The translations under genes and the position numbers were made by a program. A stretch of 64,000 bases of DNA from Neolewinella aquimaris (GTDB lineage Bacteria > Bacteroidota > Bacteroidia > Chitinophagales > Saprospiraceae), in contig NZ_JACIFF010000008.1 of NCBI RefSeq assembly GCF_014197245.1, positions 248,001 through 312,000 on the forward strand. The letters are read 5' to 3'. The notes beneath the pieces are model-generated. The model made no database searches, was not told the origin of the DNA, and was given only the letters and a program-made list of their open reading frames with translations. This document shows positions 1 to 8,762 of the stretch, piece after piece (position 1 is the stretch's first letter; every line of letters starts with the position of its first letter).

Positions 1-429
1 CGCGAACCGGGCACCAAGATCGACAAGCTCTTCCTTGCCACCGCTTCCGACCTGCCCACCGGCAACGGCCCGGTCGCCGAACCCTGCTCGAAGTCCGCCT
101 CGACCTTCATGTTTGCGACCAACAATACGAGTACCACCACCACCGAAGTGGAAGAAACCCAGACGGAGATCGTTGAGGTAGCCCAGCTGGACGTATTCCC
201 CAACCCGGCCGTCGACCACCTGAACCTGCAGCTCACCAGCAGCTACACCGGACGGGTCGACGTGATCGTCTACGACATGCACGGCCGCCGCGTACAGCAG
301 CAGCAAATTGATAAAGTAGCCAACCTGACCAGCACCGAGCTGCGGGTAAGCGACCTACCCACCGGCATGTACCAGGTACGCGTCATTGAGGGAGACAGCC
401 AGATGACCAAGCCTTTCGTTCGCCGCTAA
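1..429 (+). CDS. T9SS-secreted protein, C-terminal part (5' end outside window)
   Basis: The frame is open from base 1 to the TAA at 427-429, so only the last 142 residues are present. A Thr-rich linker (around base 110-170) leads into a C-terminal sorting domain of the Por/type A kind: 'LDVFPNPAVDHLNLQL', a 'VYDMHGRRV' strand, 'LPTGMYQVRV' and a terminal basic 'KPFVRR'. In Bacteroidota this domain directs export through the type IX system and is cleaved at the cell surface. The catalytic or binding part of the protein lies upstream of the window, so its function cannot be read here. A strong terminator follows. Confidence 0.85.
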   Translation, partial: REPGTKIDKLFLATASDLPTGNGPVAEPCSKSASTFMFATNNTSTTTTEVEETQTEIVEVAQLDVFPNPAVDHLNLQLTSSYTGRVDVIVYDMHGRRVQQQQIDKVANLTSTELRVSDLPTGMYQVRVIEGDSQMTKPFVRR

Positions 430-464
430 GGGGACACTCACACTAACCGGCCGCTGGCTACGTA

Positions 465-503
465 CTGCTCCGTTGGGATATTCCCGGCGGGGCAGTTTTT
501 TTT
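465..503 (+). terminator. Intrinsic terminator after the T9SS protein
   Basis: The arms 465-478 and 482-495 form an uninterrupted 14-bp stem (three G-T wobbles) with a 3-nt loop, followed by eight T residues at 496-503. It sits 36 bp after the stop codon of the plus-strand gene and 17 bp before the 3' end of the converging sulfatase gene. Confidence 0.85.
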
Positions 504-519
504 GCGACGGCAGCCGGTA

Positions 520-1989
520 CTAGTACACGCCCAGGTTGCGCGCTTCCCACGCCTCGTAGGCCGCCCGCAGTTCTTCGACCAACTCCGGCCGCTCGTTTAC
601 CAGGTCGTTGCGCTCTCCCGGATCGTCGGCGACATTGAACAGTTTCAGCGAGTTATCGTCGCGAATGGGAGCGATGTAGGCGCGGTACGGCCGGCTCTTC
701 CAGTGGTTTTCCCGGGCGTTCGTAAGCTTGTAGTCGCCGCGGCGAATGGCCCAGTTTTCCTGCCACTTCCACACCAGTACCCGGTCGGCGTCCGGTTCGC
801 GCAGGTCAATGCCATCGATGGCGGGATCGTTAACGGTCACCCCGGCAGCGGCGGCAAGCGTCGGAAGAATATCGAGGGCGGAAACGTAGCGTTCTTCCGT
901 ACTTCCGGCGGCCATCGCTCCCGGCCAGCGGATGGCCAGCGGTACGCGGATACCCCCTTCCCACAGGGAATACTTGCCGCCCGTAAGGGGAGAATTGTTT
1001 GCGCCGGTCAGGGGTGAACCGCCGTTGTCGGATAGAAAAACGATGATGGTTTCCTCATCGATGGCGTCGAGCACGCGACCGATGTTGTCGTCGAGGTTAT
1101 TCAGATTAGCCAGGTAATACTTCCGCATGTCGTCGTCCTGAATGGCCCCGAGCCGGGAATACTTGTCGTAGTAGGCGGAGTAGGAGCCGGTTTCCCGATT
1201 CTCGAAGGCCACTCCCGCCTCCGGATCGTAGTTGGCGATGGGCTCCACGTCGTATTTGTCCAAGTAGCGCTGCGGAACCTCGTGAATGAGGTGGTGGACG
1301 GCATTGTACGAAAGCATCAAAAAATAGGGCTGCTCCCGTTCCGCCCGCACGTATTCCACCGCTTCATCGGTCAGGATGTCCGTGATGTACCCCTCTTCGT
1401 AGCTCTTGGTGCCCATGTTGTGCATCAGCGGTCCGAGCAGGGCACTCGTATTCTGGGGGTCGGGCGTGCGGTCGTAGATGTCCTGACTCAGCAGCCAGTA
1501 ATCGTGGGCGTGGGCACTGAATCCGAGAAATTCGTCAAAGCCGTGGTGCAGCGGGTATTCGCGTACGTCGTTGCGGTGGAATTTTTGGCCGAGGTCATTC
1601 TTACCGATTTTCGCCGTGGCGTACCCGGCTTCCCGCAGGTATTCGGCCAGGGTTTTCACACTATCGGGCAGACCGGGACCCCAGCTGGCGGGGCCGTCCC
1701 AACGAAATTGGTTCTTCCCCGTCAACAATCCCGCCCGCGACGGACTACACACCGGTGCCGTCACATATGCCTGGGTATACACCGTGCCCTGGCGACCGAG
1801 GCGGGAGATGTTGGGCGTCTGCACATCGGCCTGCGGGTCCGCAAAGGGGGTAAAGTCCGCATAGCCCTGATCGTCTACGACAATGAGCAAGATGTTAGGC
1901 TGAGCAGCGGTGGGCGGGGACGCAGGTGCGGGGCGGTTCGCGCAAGAGAGCAAGGCCAACAGGCACAGCAGGGAGAGAAAACGGTACAT
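520..1989 (-). CDS. Sulfatase (formylglycine-dependent, lipoprotein)
   Basis: 489 residues. The N terminus 'MYRFLSLLCLLALLSCANR' is a lipoprotein signal with the lipid cysteine at 16. 'NILLIVVDDQGYAD' carries the first metal-binding aspartates and 'PVCSPSRAGLLTG' is the C-x-P-S-R signature whose Cys becomes formylglycine. A second metal site 'FLSDNGG' lies in the middle of the protein. The family hydrolyses sulfate esters, usually of carbohydrates; the substrate is not readable. It is about 9 kb from the galactan locus and so may or may not belong to it. The gene stands alone and is divergent from the protease gene at 2227. Confidence 0.93.
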   Translation of the reverse strand: MYRFLSLLCLLALLSCANRPAPASPPTAAQPNILLIVVDDQGYADFTPFADPQADVQTPNISRLGRQGTVYTQAYVTAPVCSPSRAGLLTGKNQFRWDGPASWGPGLPDSVKTLAEYLREAGYATAKIGKNDLGQKFHRNDVREYPLHHGFDEFLGFSAHAHDYWLLSQDIYDRTPDPQNTSALLGPLMHNMGTKSYEEGYITDILTDEAVEYVRAEREQPYFLMLSYNAVHHLIHEVPQRYLDKYDVEPIANYDPEAGVAFENRETGSYSAYYDKYSRLGAIQDDDMRKYYLANLNNLDDNIGRVLDAIDEETIIVFLSDNGGSPLTGANNSPLTGGKYSLWEGGIRVPLAIRWPGAMAAGSTEERYVSALDILPTLAAAAGVTVNDPAIDGIDLREPDADRVLVWKWQENWAIRRGDYKLTNARENHWKSRPYRAYIAPIRDDNSLKLFNVADDPGERNDLVNERPELVEELRAAYEAWEARNLGVY

Positions 1990-2226
1990 ACGTATCTAAA
2001 TTATTGACGCTTACTGGAAGGGGGCAATATAAGTCCTCCCGTTGGGGCATGGTAGGCGCATCCCCCGAGCTTTTGCATTCACGGTCGGCGGACGAGCTGC
2101 CGCGCAAATTTGAAAGGGTACATTAAATACGGTAAATTGTAAATCGTAAGCCCCCTCCGTAACGGTCCGCCGACTCGATCCATAAAAAGAGGGAAACCCG
2201 TCCGACAACACCTTAATCACTGACCC

Positions 2227-3027
2227 ATGCACGATCCGCTTCAACTCAGCTCAACCCAGCCCTTCGCGACCAAGAGCACGGAGGAACTCCAGGAAGTCAC
2301 CGCCTACTTGTTTCACCAAATCAGCGACAACATCCTCTGCGATACCGACAGCATCGGCCACGCACAACCCGATGGGCGTAGCTCAACCGAGCTCGTGCTC
2401 GACGCGCCCAATGGGTTCATCCCCCTCTGGGAGCCCAATTCTACCCTCATGTGGCGGTTCCAGGAACGCTCCTTTGTCATTTACCGTAATCCGGAAGCGG
2501 CCAAACAGTATGTCCGAAACTTGCTTACCGAGGCCATCATCGCCTGGGGAGATGCGGTACCCGTTCGGTTTTCCGAGCGTTCCCACGGCGTAGATTTTGA
2601 GATTGCCATCAATCCGGCCGCGAAATGCTATCCGGCGGGCTGTGTGCTCGCCAGTGCCTTCTTTCCCGATTCCGGCCAGCACGAATTGGTGCTCTACCCC
2701 ACCCTCTTTGAGCAGAGCCGGCAGGAGCAACTGGAAACCATGATCCACGAACTGGGCCACGTCTTCGGCCTGCGTCACTTTTTCGCCAAAACCCACGAGC
2801 CCCAACGCAACAGCGTACTCTTCGGTGAGCAGAACTCCTTCACCATCATGAACTACGGCCCCAACAGCCAACTCACCGATGCCGATCGCAACGACCTGCG
2901 GCGTCTCTACCAGGAAGTGTGGAGCGGTCAGCGGCAGGCCATCAACGGCACGCCCGTACAGCAGGTAACCCCCTACAGCACCCTGCTCTACTGCAACCAC
3001 GGCGGGGTAACGTATCAGTCGGTGTAG
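2227..3027 (+). CDS. Matrixin-like zinc metalloprotease
   Basis: 266 residues starting at ATG 2227. The zinc-binding motif 'HELGHVFGLRH' is at residues 174-184 and is followed by a Met-turn 'FTIMNYG' at about 205-211, the metzincin arrangement of matrixins (family M10/M57-like). The preceding 'HELVLYP' strand is also typical. No signal peptide or membrane segment is visible, so secretion would need another route or the protein acts inside the cell. The 100 residues before the motif contain no cysteine-switch propeptide that I recognise. The gene converges with the oxidoreductase gene at 3039 (11 bp apart). Confidence 0.85.
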   Translation: MHDPLQLSSTQPFATKSTEELQEVTAYLFHQISDNILCDTDSIGHAQPDGRSSTELVLDAPNGFIPLWEPNSTLMWRFQERSFVIYRNPEAAKQYVRNLLTEAIIAWGDAVPVRFSERSHGVDFEIAINPAAKCYPAGCVLASAFFPDSGQHELVLYPTLFEQSRQEQLETMIHELGHVFGLRHFFAKTHEPQRNSVLFGEQNSFTIMNYGPNSQLTDADRNDLRRLYQEVWSGQRQAINGTPVQQVTPYSTLLYCNHGGVTYQSV

Positions 3028-3038
3028 CCGGGCTGCCC

Positions 3039-4673
3039 TCAGGCTACGGGGGCCAGGTACGGCACGTATTCGTGCAGGTTACAGCCCTCCATAAACTCAT
3101 TGTTGAACAGTCGCTGCACTTCCGGATCCATTATCCGGGAGCGCTGGGCTTTCCACTCTTCGATCACCTCGCTGCCGTACATATATTCCAGGCGCCGCGC
3201 GTCGATCAGCTTGTTAATTTTTCCCCAGTGGATGGCGTATTTGATGTTCAGGGTTTCCAGTCGGTCGAGGAGACGGTGAAAGAACTGGTGGTTGACGCGG
3301 GAATCGACCCCATCCAGCTCGAGCACGCAGCTATCGTCCCACCGGGTGATGCCTAGCGTAGCCCGGGTCCCCTTTACGAAGCGGAAGGCCATGGCACCCG
3401 CTAGCTTGGTCGTCTCGTTGACCTTCAGGCAGCATTCGATCGCGGCGGGAACGTCGCGGCGATCAAGTCCGATTGCCGCACTGAATAGCTTGCCCCGAAA
3501 AACCGTATTCCGGAACGTCTCCCCGATGGTGCCGATTGCGGCGTCCGGTCGCTCGAAGGCCGTATCGAATAGGGTGTTCACCATCTTGGGAATCAACTGC
3601 TTATTCAGCCACCCGAAAGTGCCCTCTATTTTGTCCAGCACCGTCTGCATTAATCCCAGCACGTCGTCTCCGTAGGTATATCCCTGGGACGGATAGTCGA
3701 TGCGGGGGTAGTCGTTCCGGTAGGGGATCTTATGCATGACGCGCACGTAAGCCCCCTTTCCCGCATCCCCGTAGGCGAAATCGTGGGGATTGATCGCCAG
3801 CTCAAAGTGGTAGATCGGGTGTGCGGCATCGTTCGGGGGGTAGGATAAGTGGGCCGCAATTCCGGAAAAGTCACCGTGCACAATCACGTCTTCCAATTGC
3901 TGATTATAGGGTATGCGCGCCAGTTTCTGCTGCAGCAGGTACTTATCCTCCACCGATACCAGTACGCCGTGGATGATCCCAAAGCTGCCGAACGATACGA
4001 GAATGGCATTGAACAGTGCATCGTCTCGGATTCCAACCGCGCCGATCTTATCGTGAAACGTGCGGGAGGTCACCACCTCACTTTCCCGTTCGATGTAGTA
4101 ATGGCGGTCCGGACCGCACACCACGTGGATTCCCTTGATCATCTCGGGTAGTCCGCCGAATCCAATTGCCGCGCCGTGGGTGTTGGTGGAAAAGCCCCCC
4201 ACGATGGTCTGTCCGTTGCTGCCCCCGGAGGCAGGCAGGGCTTTTGGGGGTATGCTCTCGTTCTCGAGGTGTTCGTTGATGTCGATGATCGTGTTGCCGC
4301 ACTGTAGAAATCGGTAATCCTCCGCCCGGTGATTGGCCAGGTGTCCGGAAGCGAAGTTTTCCTCGCTCAACAGAAATTTGTGGCGGTAGCGTTTGGTATT
4401 GATGATCGCCTCATCGCTTACGCTCACCTTGCTGAGTGACCAGCCGCTGCCCATGGCGCGCAAGTTCAGGTCGTTGTCGAGGGCGGTACGCAGGACCCAC
4501 TGCAGGTTTCGGGTACAGCGGTTGTACCGTTCCAGTTGGCTCAGGCCGTTCCATTCCGGGTTGGCGATGTGCAGGTCGAACGAAGCGTTCTTCGACAGGG
4601 ATTGCAGGTAATTATCGTGTGCATTACGGAAGTGGTCGATCTTCCACGCCTTGACGCCAACGGGATAGTCCAT
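3039..4673 (-). CDS. FAD-binding oxidoreductase, aldonolactone-oxidase type
   Basis: 544 residues. It has the VAO/PCMH flavoprotein fold: 'RAMGSGWSLS' in the FAD pyrophosphate loop, then 'PASGGSNGQTIVGGFSTNTH' with the conserved GG-x3-T-x2-HG pattern. Relatives oxidise sugar lactones or alditols (D-arabinono-1,4-lactone oxidase, alditol oxidase), with a substrate domain in the C-terminal half. The exact substrate cannot be inferred. There is no signal peptide. It starts 6 bp after the end of the small lipoprotein gene at 4680-4988, so the two are probably cotranscribed. Confidence 0.82.
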   Translation of the reverse strand: MDYPVGVKAWKIDHFRNAHDNYLQSLSKNASFDLHIANPEWNGLSQLERYNRCTRNLQWVLRTALDNDLNLRAMGSGWSLSKVSVSDEAIINTKRYRHKFLLSEENFASGHLANHRAEDYRFLQCGNTIIDINEHLENESIPPKALPASGGSNGQTIVGGFSTNTHGAAIGFGGLPEMIKGIHVVCGPDRHYYIERESEVVTSRTFHDKIGAVGIRDDALFNAILVSFGSFGIIHGVLVSVEDKYLLQQKLARIPYNQQLEDVIVHGDFSGIAAHLSYPPNDAAHPIYHFELAINPHDFAYGDAGKGAYVRVMHKIPYRNDYPRIDYPSQGYTYGDDVLGLMQTVLDKIEGTFGWLNKQLIPKMVNTLFDTAFERPDAAIGTIGETFRNTVFRGKLFSAAIGLDRRDVPAAIECCLKVNETTKLAGAMAFRFVKGTRATLGITRWDDSCVLELDGVDSRVNHQFFHRLLDRLETLNIKYAIHWGKINKLIDARRLEYMYGSEVIEEWKAQRSRIMDPEVQRLFNNEFMEGCNLHEYVPYLAPVA

Positions 4674-4679
4674 TGCTAG

Positions 4680-4988
4680 TTATATTTCAGCGGGTTCAAC
4701 ATCGATCGGGCAGCATTGGTACTTCACGCGCGTGGGCACCGCCATTCCCAGCGAGATCGTCGAGAGCAGGATGTACCCCATGTTGGTCTTGACCTCAAAG
4801 ACGCAGATGCTCGGGCAGTCCGGAGTAGTTTTGAGATCTCGCTGTGGCATCAGCCCCCAGAAAAGGTTCCACCGTGTGGCCTTTTCCGGTACCGGACTCG
4901 AAGAATCATAGGTCCCCACCACGCGCGTCGTCATACAGGACGTTTGTAGCAGCAGGTACAGGCTGAAAATCAGTAGTTTGGGGTACAT
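4680..4988 (-). CDS. Small Bor-like lipoprotein
   Basis: I start this gene at ATG 4988 because it begins with a lipoprotein signal, 'MYPKLLIFSLYLLLQTSC', with the lipid cysteine at 18; an upstream extension in frame would be repeat-derived sequence. The mature part has a C-terminal 'GYILLSTISLGMAVPTRVKY' followed by a CC pair. Its layout (lipid Cys, a 'F-G' turn, Cys, then a hydrophobic hairpin and 'P-x-x-V-x-Y-x-C') matches the Bor/Iss family of outer-membrane lipoproteins. The role in this organism is unknown. It is the first gene of a likely two-gene unit with the FAD oxidoreductase. Confidence 0.6.
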   Translation of the reverse strand: MYPKLLIFSLYLLLQTSCMTTRVVGTYDSSSPVPEKATRWNLFWGLMPQRDLKTTPDCPSICVFEVKTNMGYILLSTISLGMAVPTRVKYQCCPIDVEPAEI

Positions 4989-5070
4989 AGGAGGATGGAG
5001 CGGCCGGTTACGTAGGTTTATACCGTATGGGGGCCGTTCGTAACGTGCGATGGAACATTTATTTTGCGCG

Positions 5071-5421
5071 TAGCGTCGGCTTGAGCCGACATGCTGCTTG
5101 AATGCCTTTCTCACTATCAGCGGGACGGCTGAAGGCCGTCGCACAGTAGCGTCGGCTTGAGCCGACATGCTGCTTGAATACCTTTCTCACCATCAACGGG
5201 ACGGCTGAAGGCCGTCGCACAGTAGCGTCGGCTTAAGCCGACATGCTGCTTGAATACATATTTTACTATCAGCGGGACGGCTGAAGGCCGTCGCTACTGG
5301 GACGCTTGAGCCGACATGCTGCCTAGATACCTTTTTTACTATCAGCGGGACGGCTAAAGGCCGTCGCTACTGGACGGCTAAAGGCCGTCGCTACTGGACG
5401 GCTGAAGGCCGTCGCTACTGT
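5071..5421. repeat. Tandem palindromic repeat, about 76-bp unit
   Basis: Units begin at about 5071, 5147, 5223 and 5299. Each has two inverted repeats: one built on 'GTCGGCTTGAGCCGAC' and one on 'GACGGCTGAAGGCCGTC', joined by an AT-richer spacer. After the fourth unit the second palindrome alone is repeated twice more (about 5371-5421). Variants such as GAAGG/AAAGG keep the pairing. The array lies between the lipoprotein start and the patatin 3' end and runs into the patatin coding sequence. Confidence 0.85.
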
Positions 5422-7147
5422 TGAGTAGTTTCCATGTTTTCATTTCATCCTTAATGGTGTTTATGATGGAGTTTGTTAGTTTTTTGCGCAGTATGATTCG
5501 GCTTCCGATCCAGAGTAGAACGCGGTCTTTCACGCTCTGCGCGCCGAAGTGCATGATCAACTTTTCGACCCGGTCCCGAATGGGCTTATAGTACTTTTGT
5601 ACTTCAGCTTCCGGGAGGGTTGGCCAGTTCTTACCATTTTTAAAGGTCGGCATATAGGGCGCTTCTTTTCTTTCGGTAAATAGGGGGATGATTTGCAGCC
5701 CTTTCTTTTTTCCCTCTTCATCCAGTACGTAAAATCGTTCCTTACTGGCTTCGTCCAGTCCGTTGTAGCCTTTTTCGAATATTGGATTCATGCGGTCCAG
5801 GGGGATGTACAGATGGTCCCTGAGGAATTTTTCGCAGTTTGCCCGGCCCATAAAGAAATCGTGCATGCGGAAATCCCGGTGCAAAAATCCCCCGAAGCCT
5901 CCCAGAAACCCGGATGCGAGCGCCCGTTCGCCGTACACCTTATGCTCCTCGTCTCCGCTCCAGACGTAACGGACCGGATCGATAAGGTAGAGATCCGAGT
6001 TGTCGTCGTCGTAAGCCGCGGTGAGGGTTTCGTGCTTAATTCTGCCCTGGGATAGCATGGCACCGAAGGTCTTCCGGATAACCCCGAGAAGATCGTCCGG
6101 GAGCTGCTCCGGTGCATTCTCCGGTGCCTCACTGGGAAAGGGGTCTACCATCAATACCGTGGTCCTAAACGCTTTGGAATCCCGGATGGGATCGACCGTT
6201 TCAGCCAGGTTTTCGACTTCCTGGAGGGGCGGATCGTCGTCGTTTCTCGTCTTTAATTCTAGAACGGCCTTCAGCATGTCCCTTACCTGATTAAAGGGTT
6301 CGTTGTTGATGATGCCACCGTCTACGCAGAGGGTATCGTCCACATCGTCTTCCTTCACCGAAAGCGGCCCCTTCCAGTGATTCCACTGGAGGGCCTGTAG
6401 GTACTTGGTCTTCCGTTCCACCCGGCGGGCGGATAGGCCGACGGGGAAGGCGCCGGTGGCCATTGCGGCGGACTTCGCAAGGTCGATATTGATCCGGTTC
6501 GTGAAATCAAGGGGGATCCATCCGTCGTTATGGTTGTCGTTTTCCGGAGCATTCAGTTCGAATGCCGCGTAATCATTGTGGTGCGTGAGGTAGTACTTAC
6601 TGCCCGGCTGGGCACCCTGTAGTGCAATATCCGAGGTATACCCCCTGAGGTTAGTAAGTGTAGCGAACACCTTCAGGTTACGGCTGAAGTAAGGGCGGGT
6701 TGCAACTCCATTTCCCTGGTCTTCAAATACGTCCTTTGCGATATCGTCAATGAATTGAGTATTCAGTAGGGACCGAACTCTGCCACTCTTGATGTCGCTG
6801 GTGTCCAGCATTCGCCCGAACATATCGTCTTCGGTCATCTCTACCCAGCACCGGTACAGGCGGTTCGTAGACTTGGTCTGCTTATGCTGTCCGTTGAATT
6901 CCCTTACCGGTACATGCTTGCTATCTACTAGTGAAGCCGTAAGCAGGCCGGTCATACCACCCGAGGAGGCCCCGCCAATTGCCGGAATCATGACCCGGTG
7001 GCGAGGTGTGTTTTTCGCTCCCCTGCGATTCTCCCAATCATCAAGTGCCTCCAGTAGATAATCTACCACTCCGGCGGTATAGGCGCCTCCGGATACGCCC
7101 CCGGCCAGGCACAAGCCTAAATAAAAGGTGTCTTCGGTGTTTTCCAT
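5378..7147 (-). CDS. Patatin-like phospholipase
   Basis: 589 residues. The oxyanion segment 'LCLAGGVSGGAYTAG' (about 12-26), the nucleophile elbow 'GGASSGG' with Ser61 in G-x-S-x-G, and the catalytic aspartate motif 'CVDGGIINNEPF' (Asp276) are all present. Patatins are Ser-Asp dyad acyl hydrolases that act on phospholipids. No signal peptide is seen. The length exceeds a minimal patatin domain (about 200-300 residues); the C-terminal 250 residues have no motif that I recognise. Oddly, the last residues 'SSDGLQPSSSDGL' and the TAG stop (5378-5380) are encoded by copies of the palindromic repeat, so the C terminus has been reset by repeat insertion. Confidence 0.85.
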   Translation of the reverse strand: MENTEDTFYLGLCLAGGVSGGAYTAGVVDYLLEALDDWENRRGAKNTPRHRVMIPAIGGASSGGMTGLLTASLVDSKHVPVREFNGQHKQTKSTNRLYRCWVEMTEDDMFGRMLDTSDIKSGRVRSLLNTQFIDDIAKDVFEDQGNGVATRPYFSRNLKVFATLTNLRGYTSDIALQGAQPGSKYYLTHHNDYAAFELNAPENDNHNDGWIPLDFTNRINIDLAKSAAMATGAFPVGLSARRVERKTKYLQALQWNHWKGPLSVKEDDVDDTLCVDGGIINNEPFNQVRDMLKAVLELKTRNDDDPPLQEVENLAETVDPIRDSKAFRTTVLMVDPFPSEAPENAPEQLPDDLLGVIRKTFGAMLSQGRIKHETLTAAYDDDNSDLYLIDPVRYVWSGDEEHKVYGERALASGFLGGFGGFLHRDFRMHDFFMGRANCEKFLRDHLYIPLDRMNPIFEKGYNGLDEASKERFYVLDEEGKKKGLQIIPLFTERKEAPYMPTFKNGKNWPTLPEAEVQKYYKPIRDRVEKLIMHFGAQSVKDRVLLWIGSRIILRKKLTNSIINTIKDEMKTWKLLNSSDGLQPSSSDGL

Positions 7148-7222
7148 TGCAGGTTACTTTACCAAGTTTGGCAAATAGTGCTACCACATTTATCCGGCTC
7201 GTGACACCTTAGTAACCCTGCT

Positions 7223-7627
7223 TCAGCCCGCGGATGTCGGCCGATTCACGTGCTGGTCGATCAAAATCACGTTGCCGTCGGGGTCGGTGAGCAGGAAGCT
7301 GGCGGGACCGGTTCCCTCAGTATCGGCGGGATTAGCAATTTCGATGTTTTGCCGCTGGAGGGTTGTCTGAATGTCGCGAACGTCGTCGAAGGCTGCGAGG
7401 GGGGAGGCGTCGGCGTTCCAGCCTGGATTGAAAGTGATCAGGTTGCCCTCGAACATTCCTTGAAAAAGTCCGATCAGGGCCGACGCGTTCTTCATGATGA
7501 GGTACTGCTGATCGAGACTTCCGGCAAAGACAGAAAAGCCAAGCTTCTCGTAGAACTCGCGGGAAGCGGAAAGGTCCTTTACGCTTAGACTAAGGGAGAA
7601 TGCTCCGAGTTGCATGGCAATCGACAT
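7223..7627 (-). CDS. VOC (glyoxalase/bleomycin-resistance) family protein
   Basis: 134 residues. A single vicinal-oxygen-chelate unit: 'FSLSLSVKDLSASREFYEKL' at the start of the first beta-alpha-beta module and 'FLLTDPDGNVILIDQH' in the second. Such proteins are metal-dependent isomerases, dioxygenases or drug-binding proteins; the substrate is not readable. ATG 7627 is used, but an in-frame ATG at 7615 would give a start closer to many relatives. It stands alone, divergent from the PAS-LuxR gene. Confidence 0.82.
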   Translation of the reverse strand: MSIAMQLGAFSLSLSVKDLSASREFYEKLGFSVFAGSLDQQYLIMKNASALIGLFQGMFEGNLITFNPGWNADASPLAAFDDVRDIQTTLQRQNIEIANPADTEGTGPASFLLTDPDGNVILIDQHVNRPTSAG

Positions 7628-7737
7628 TTAGGGAAGTGACTAGTAAGACCGGCGAAATCACTTTCGCCACCCACTCAAATTACGCCCTGTAGGGTAAATA
7701 TGGGGCCCAAACAGACCGGCTTGCTGCCCCCTTTTAC

Positions 7738-7762
7738 TTTGCACCCGCGCGCCGCCGCCCGC
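7738..7762 (+). repeat. Dispersed GC-rich intergenic motif, copy 1
   Basis: One of seven copies of a roughly 22-bp motif (pattern TTGCaCCtGCGC followed by ccCGCCGCCC). This copy lies between the divergent VOC and PAS-LuxR genes, in the orientation of the latter. It was found by eye. Confidence 0.55.
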
Positions 7763-7975
7763 ATGTCGTACGTGGCTGATTGTGGGTAGCTACATACGGG
7801 TAAAGTAGCAAGCATGTTGTTAGGACACCCAATAACTCATTAGGGGGTCAAAAAATGGGTCGTCACGCACGCGAAGCACATTTTTACCCCTATTTTAGTC
7901 AATATGGGTTACCCCACCCCACTAAAGCGTATCAACTGGCAGGAACGCTCTTATACACCTTTCCCTATTGACACT

Positions 7976-8755
7976 ATGAACACACAATACGACGTACTTC
8001 AGATGAAGTCGGCTTTTCGCCCCTTTTCGGCTACGGGTAGCGCTCAGCGGATTGATCTGTCCCCCATTGATCCCGATCCAGAATTTGAAGAATTGCTGGG
8101 GAGGTCTGGCATTTGGTGTTACTCGATTGATTACAGCACGGGGCGGTACCGGTACCTTAGTCGCGGGATAGAACGGCTGCTCGGTTATGACCATCAGGAA
8201 TGGCAATTTGGCGGATTGCAGTCCGTCTTTCGCCACCTTCATCCCGACGATCGGGAGTGTCTCCGCAAGATCCACCAGGAAATCAGCCGGGAGCTCGGCC
8301 GGCACCCGGTGGCCGAACGGGACGATTTGGTGTTCGTGTACACCTGCCGCATGATCACCGCCGACGGTAGCGTGATTCACCTGAACCACCACGTCACCTT
8401 CACGAGTTTCGATGCCGCCGGTCACCCCCTTACCGATTTCGTGGTGGTATCGGATATCACGGCCATGAATGCCCCGACCGCCTGCCTGCTACACATCAAA
8501 CAGCGTACACCTGCGGGAGATAAGTCGCGACAGACCACCCTCTATCGGTGTAACGCGCCCATTCAGGTATCTCCCCGCGAACTCGAAGTGCTTAAGCTGG
8601 TCGATAAGGGATTGAGCAGTCAGAAGATTGCCGACCGCCTATTTATCAGCTACAACACCGTGTGCACTCACCGCAAAAATTTGCTGCGTAAGACCGGTGC
8701 TAAAACTACGGTCAAACTGCTCCAGTACGCGCGGAAGGGGGGCTTGCTGGAGTGA
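7976..8755 (+). CDS. PAS-LuxR transcriptional regulator
   Basis: 259 residues from ATG 7976; an in-frame ATG at 7904 would add 24 residues. I prefer 7976 by comparison with the paralogue at 34030. The N-terminal half is a PAS_3-like sensor: 'YSIDYSTGRYRYLSRGIERL', 'LGY', 'FRHLHPDDRE' and 'VSDITAMN'. The C terminus is a LuxR-type helix-turn-helix: 'SPRELEVLKLVDKGLSSQKI' then 'LFISYNTVCTHRKNLLRKTG'. There is no receiver domain, so it probably senses a ligand or redox state directly. The target genes are unknown. It converges with the acyl-CoA ligase gene, 7 bp apart. Confidence 0.85.
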   Translation: MNTQYDVLQMKSAFRPFSATGSAQRIDLSPIDPDPEFEELLGRSGIWCYSIDYSTGRYRYLSRGIERLLGYDHQEWQFGGLQSVFRHLHPDDRECLRKIHQEISRELGRHPVAERDDLVFVYTCRMITADGSVIHLNHHVTFTSFDAAGHPLTDFVVVSDITAMNAPTACLLHIKQRTPAGDKSRQTTLYRCNAPIQVSPRELEVLKLVDKGLSSQKIADRLFISYNTVCTHRKNLLRKTGAKTTVKLLQYARKGGLLE

Positions 8756-8762
8756 CCCGTGG

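Noticed and set aside
5071-5421. CRISPR array
   Set aside because: The units are 76 bp with internal palindromes and the sequence between palindromes is also conserved; there are no unique spacers of constant length and no cas genes.
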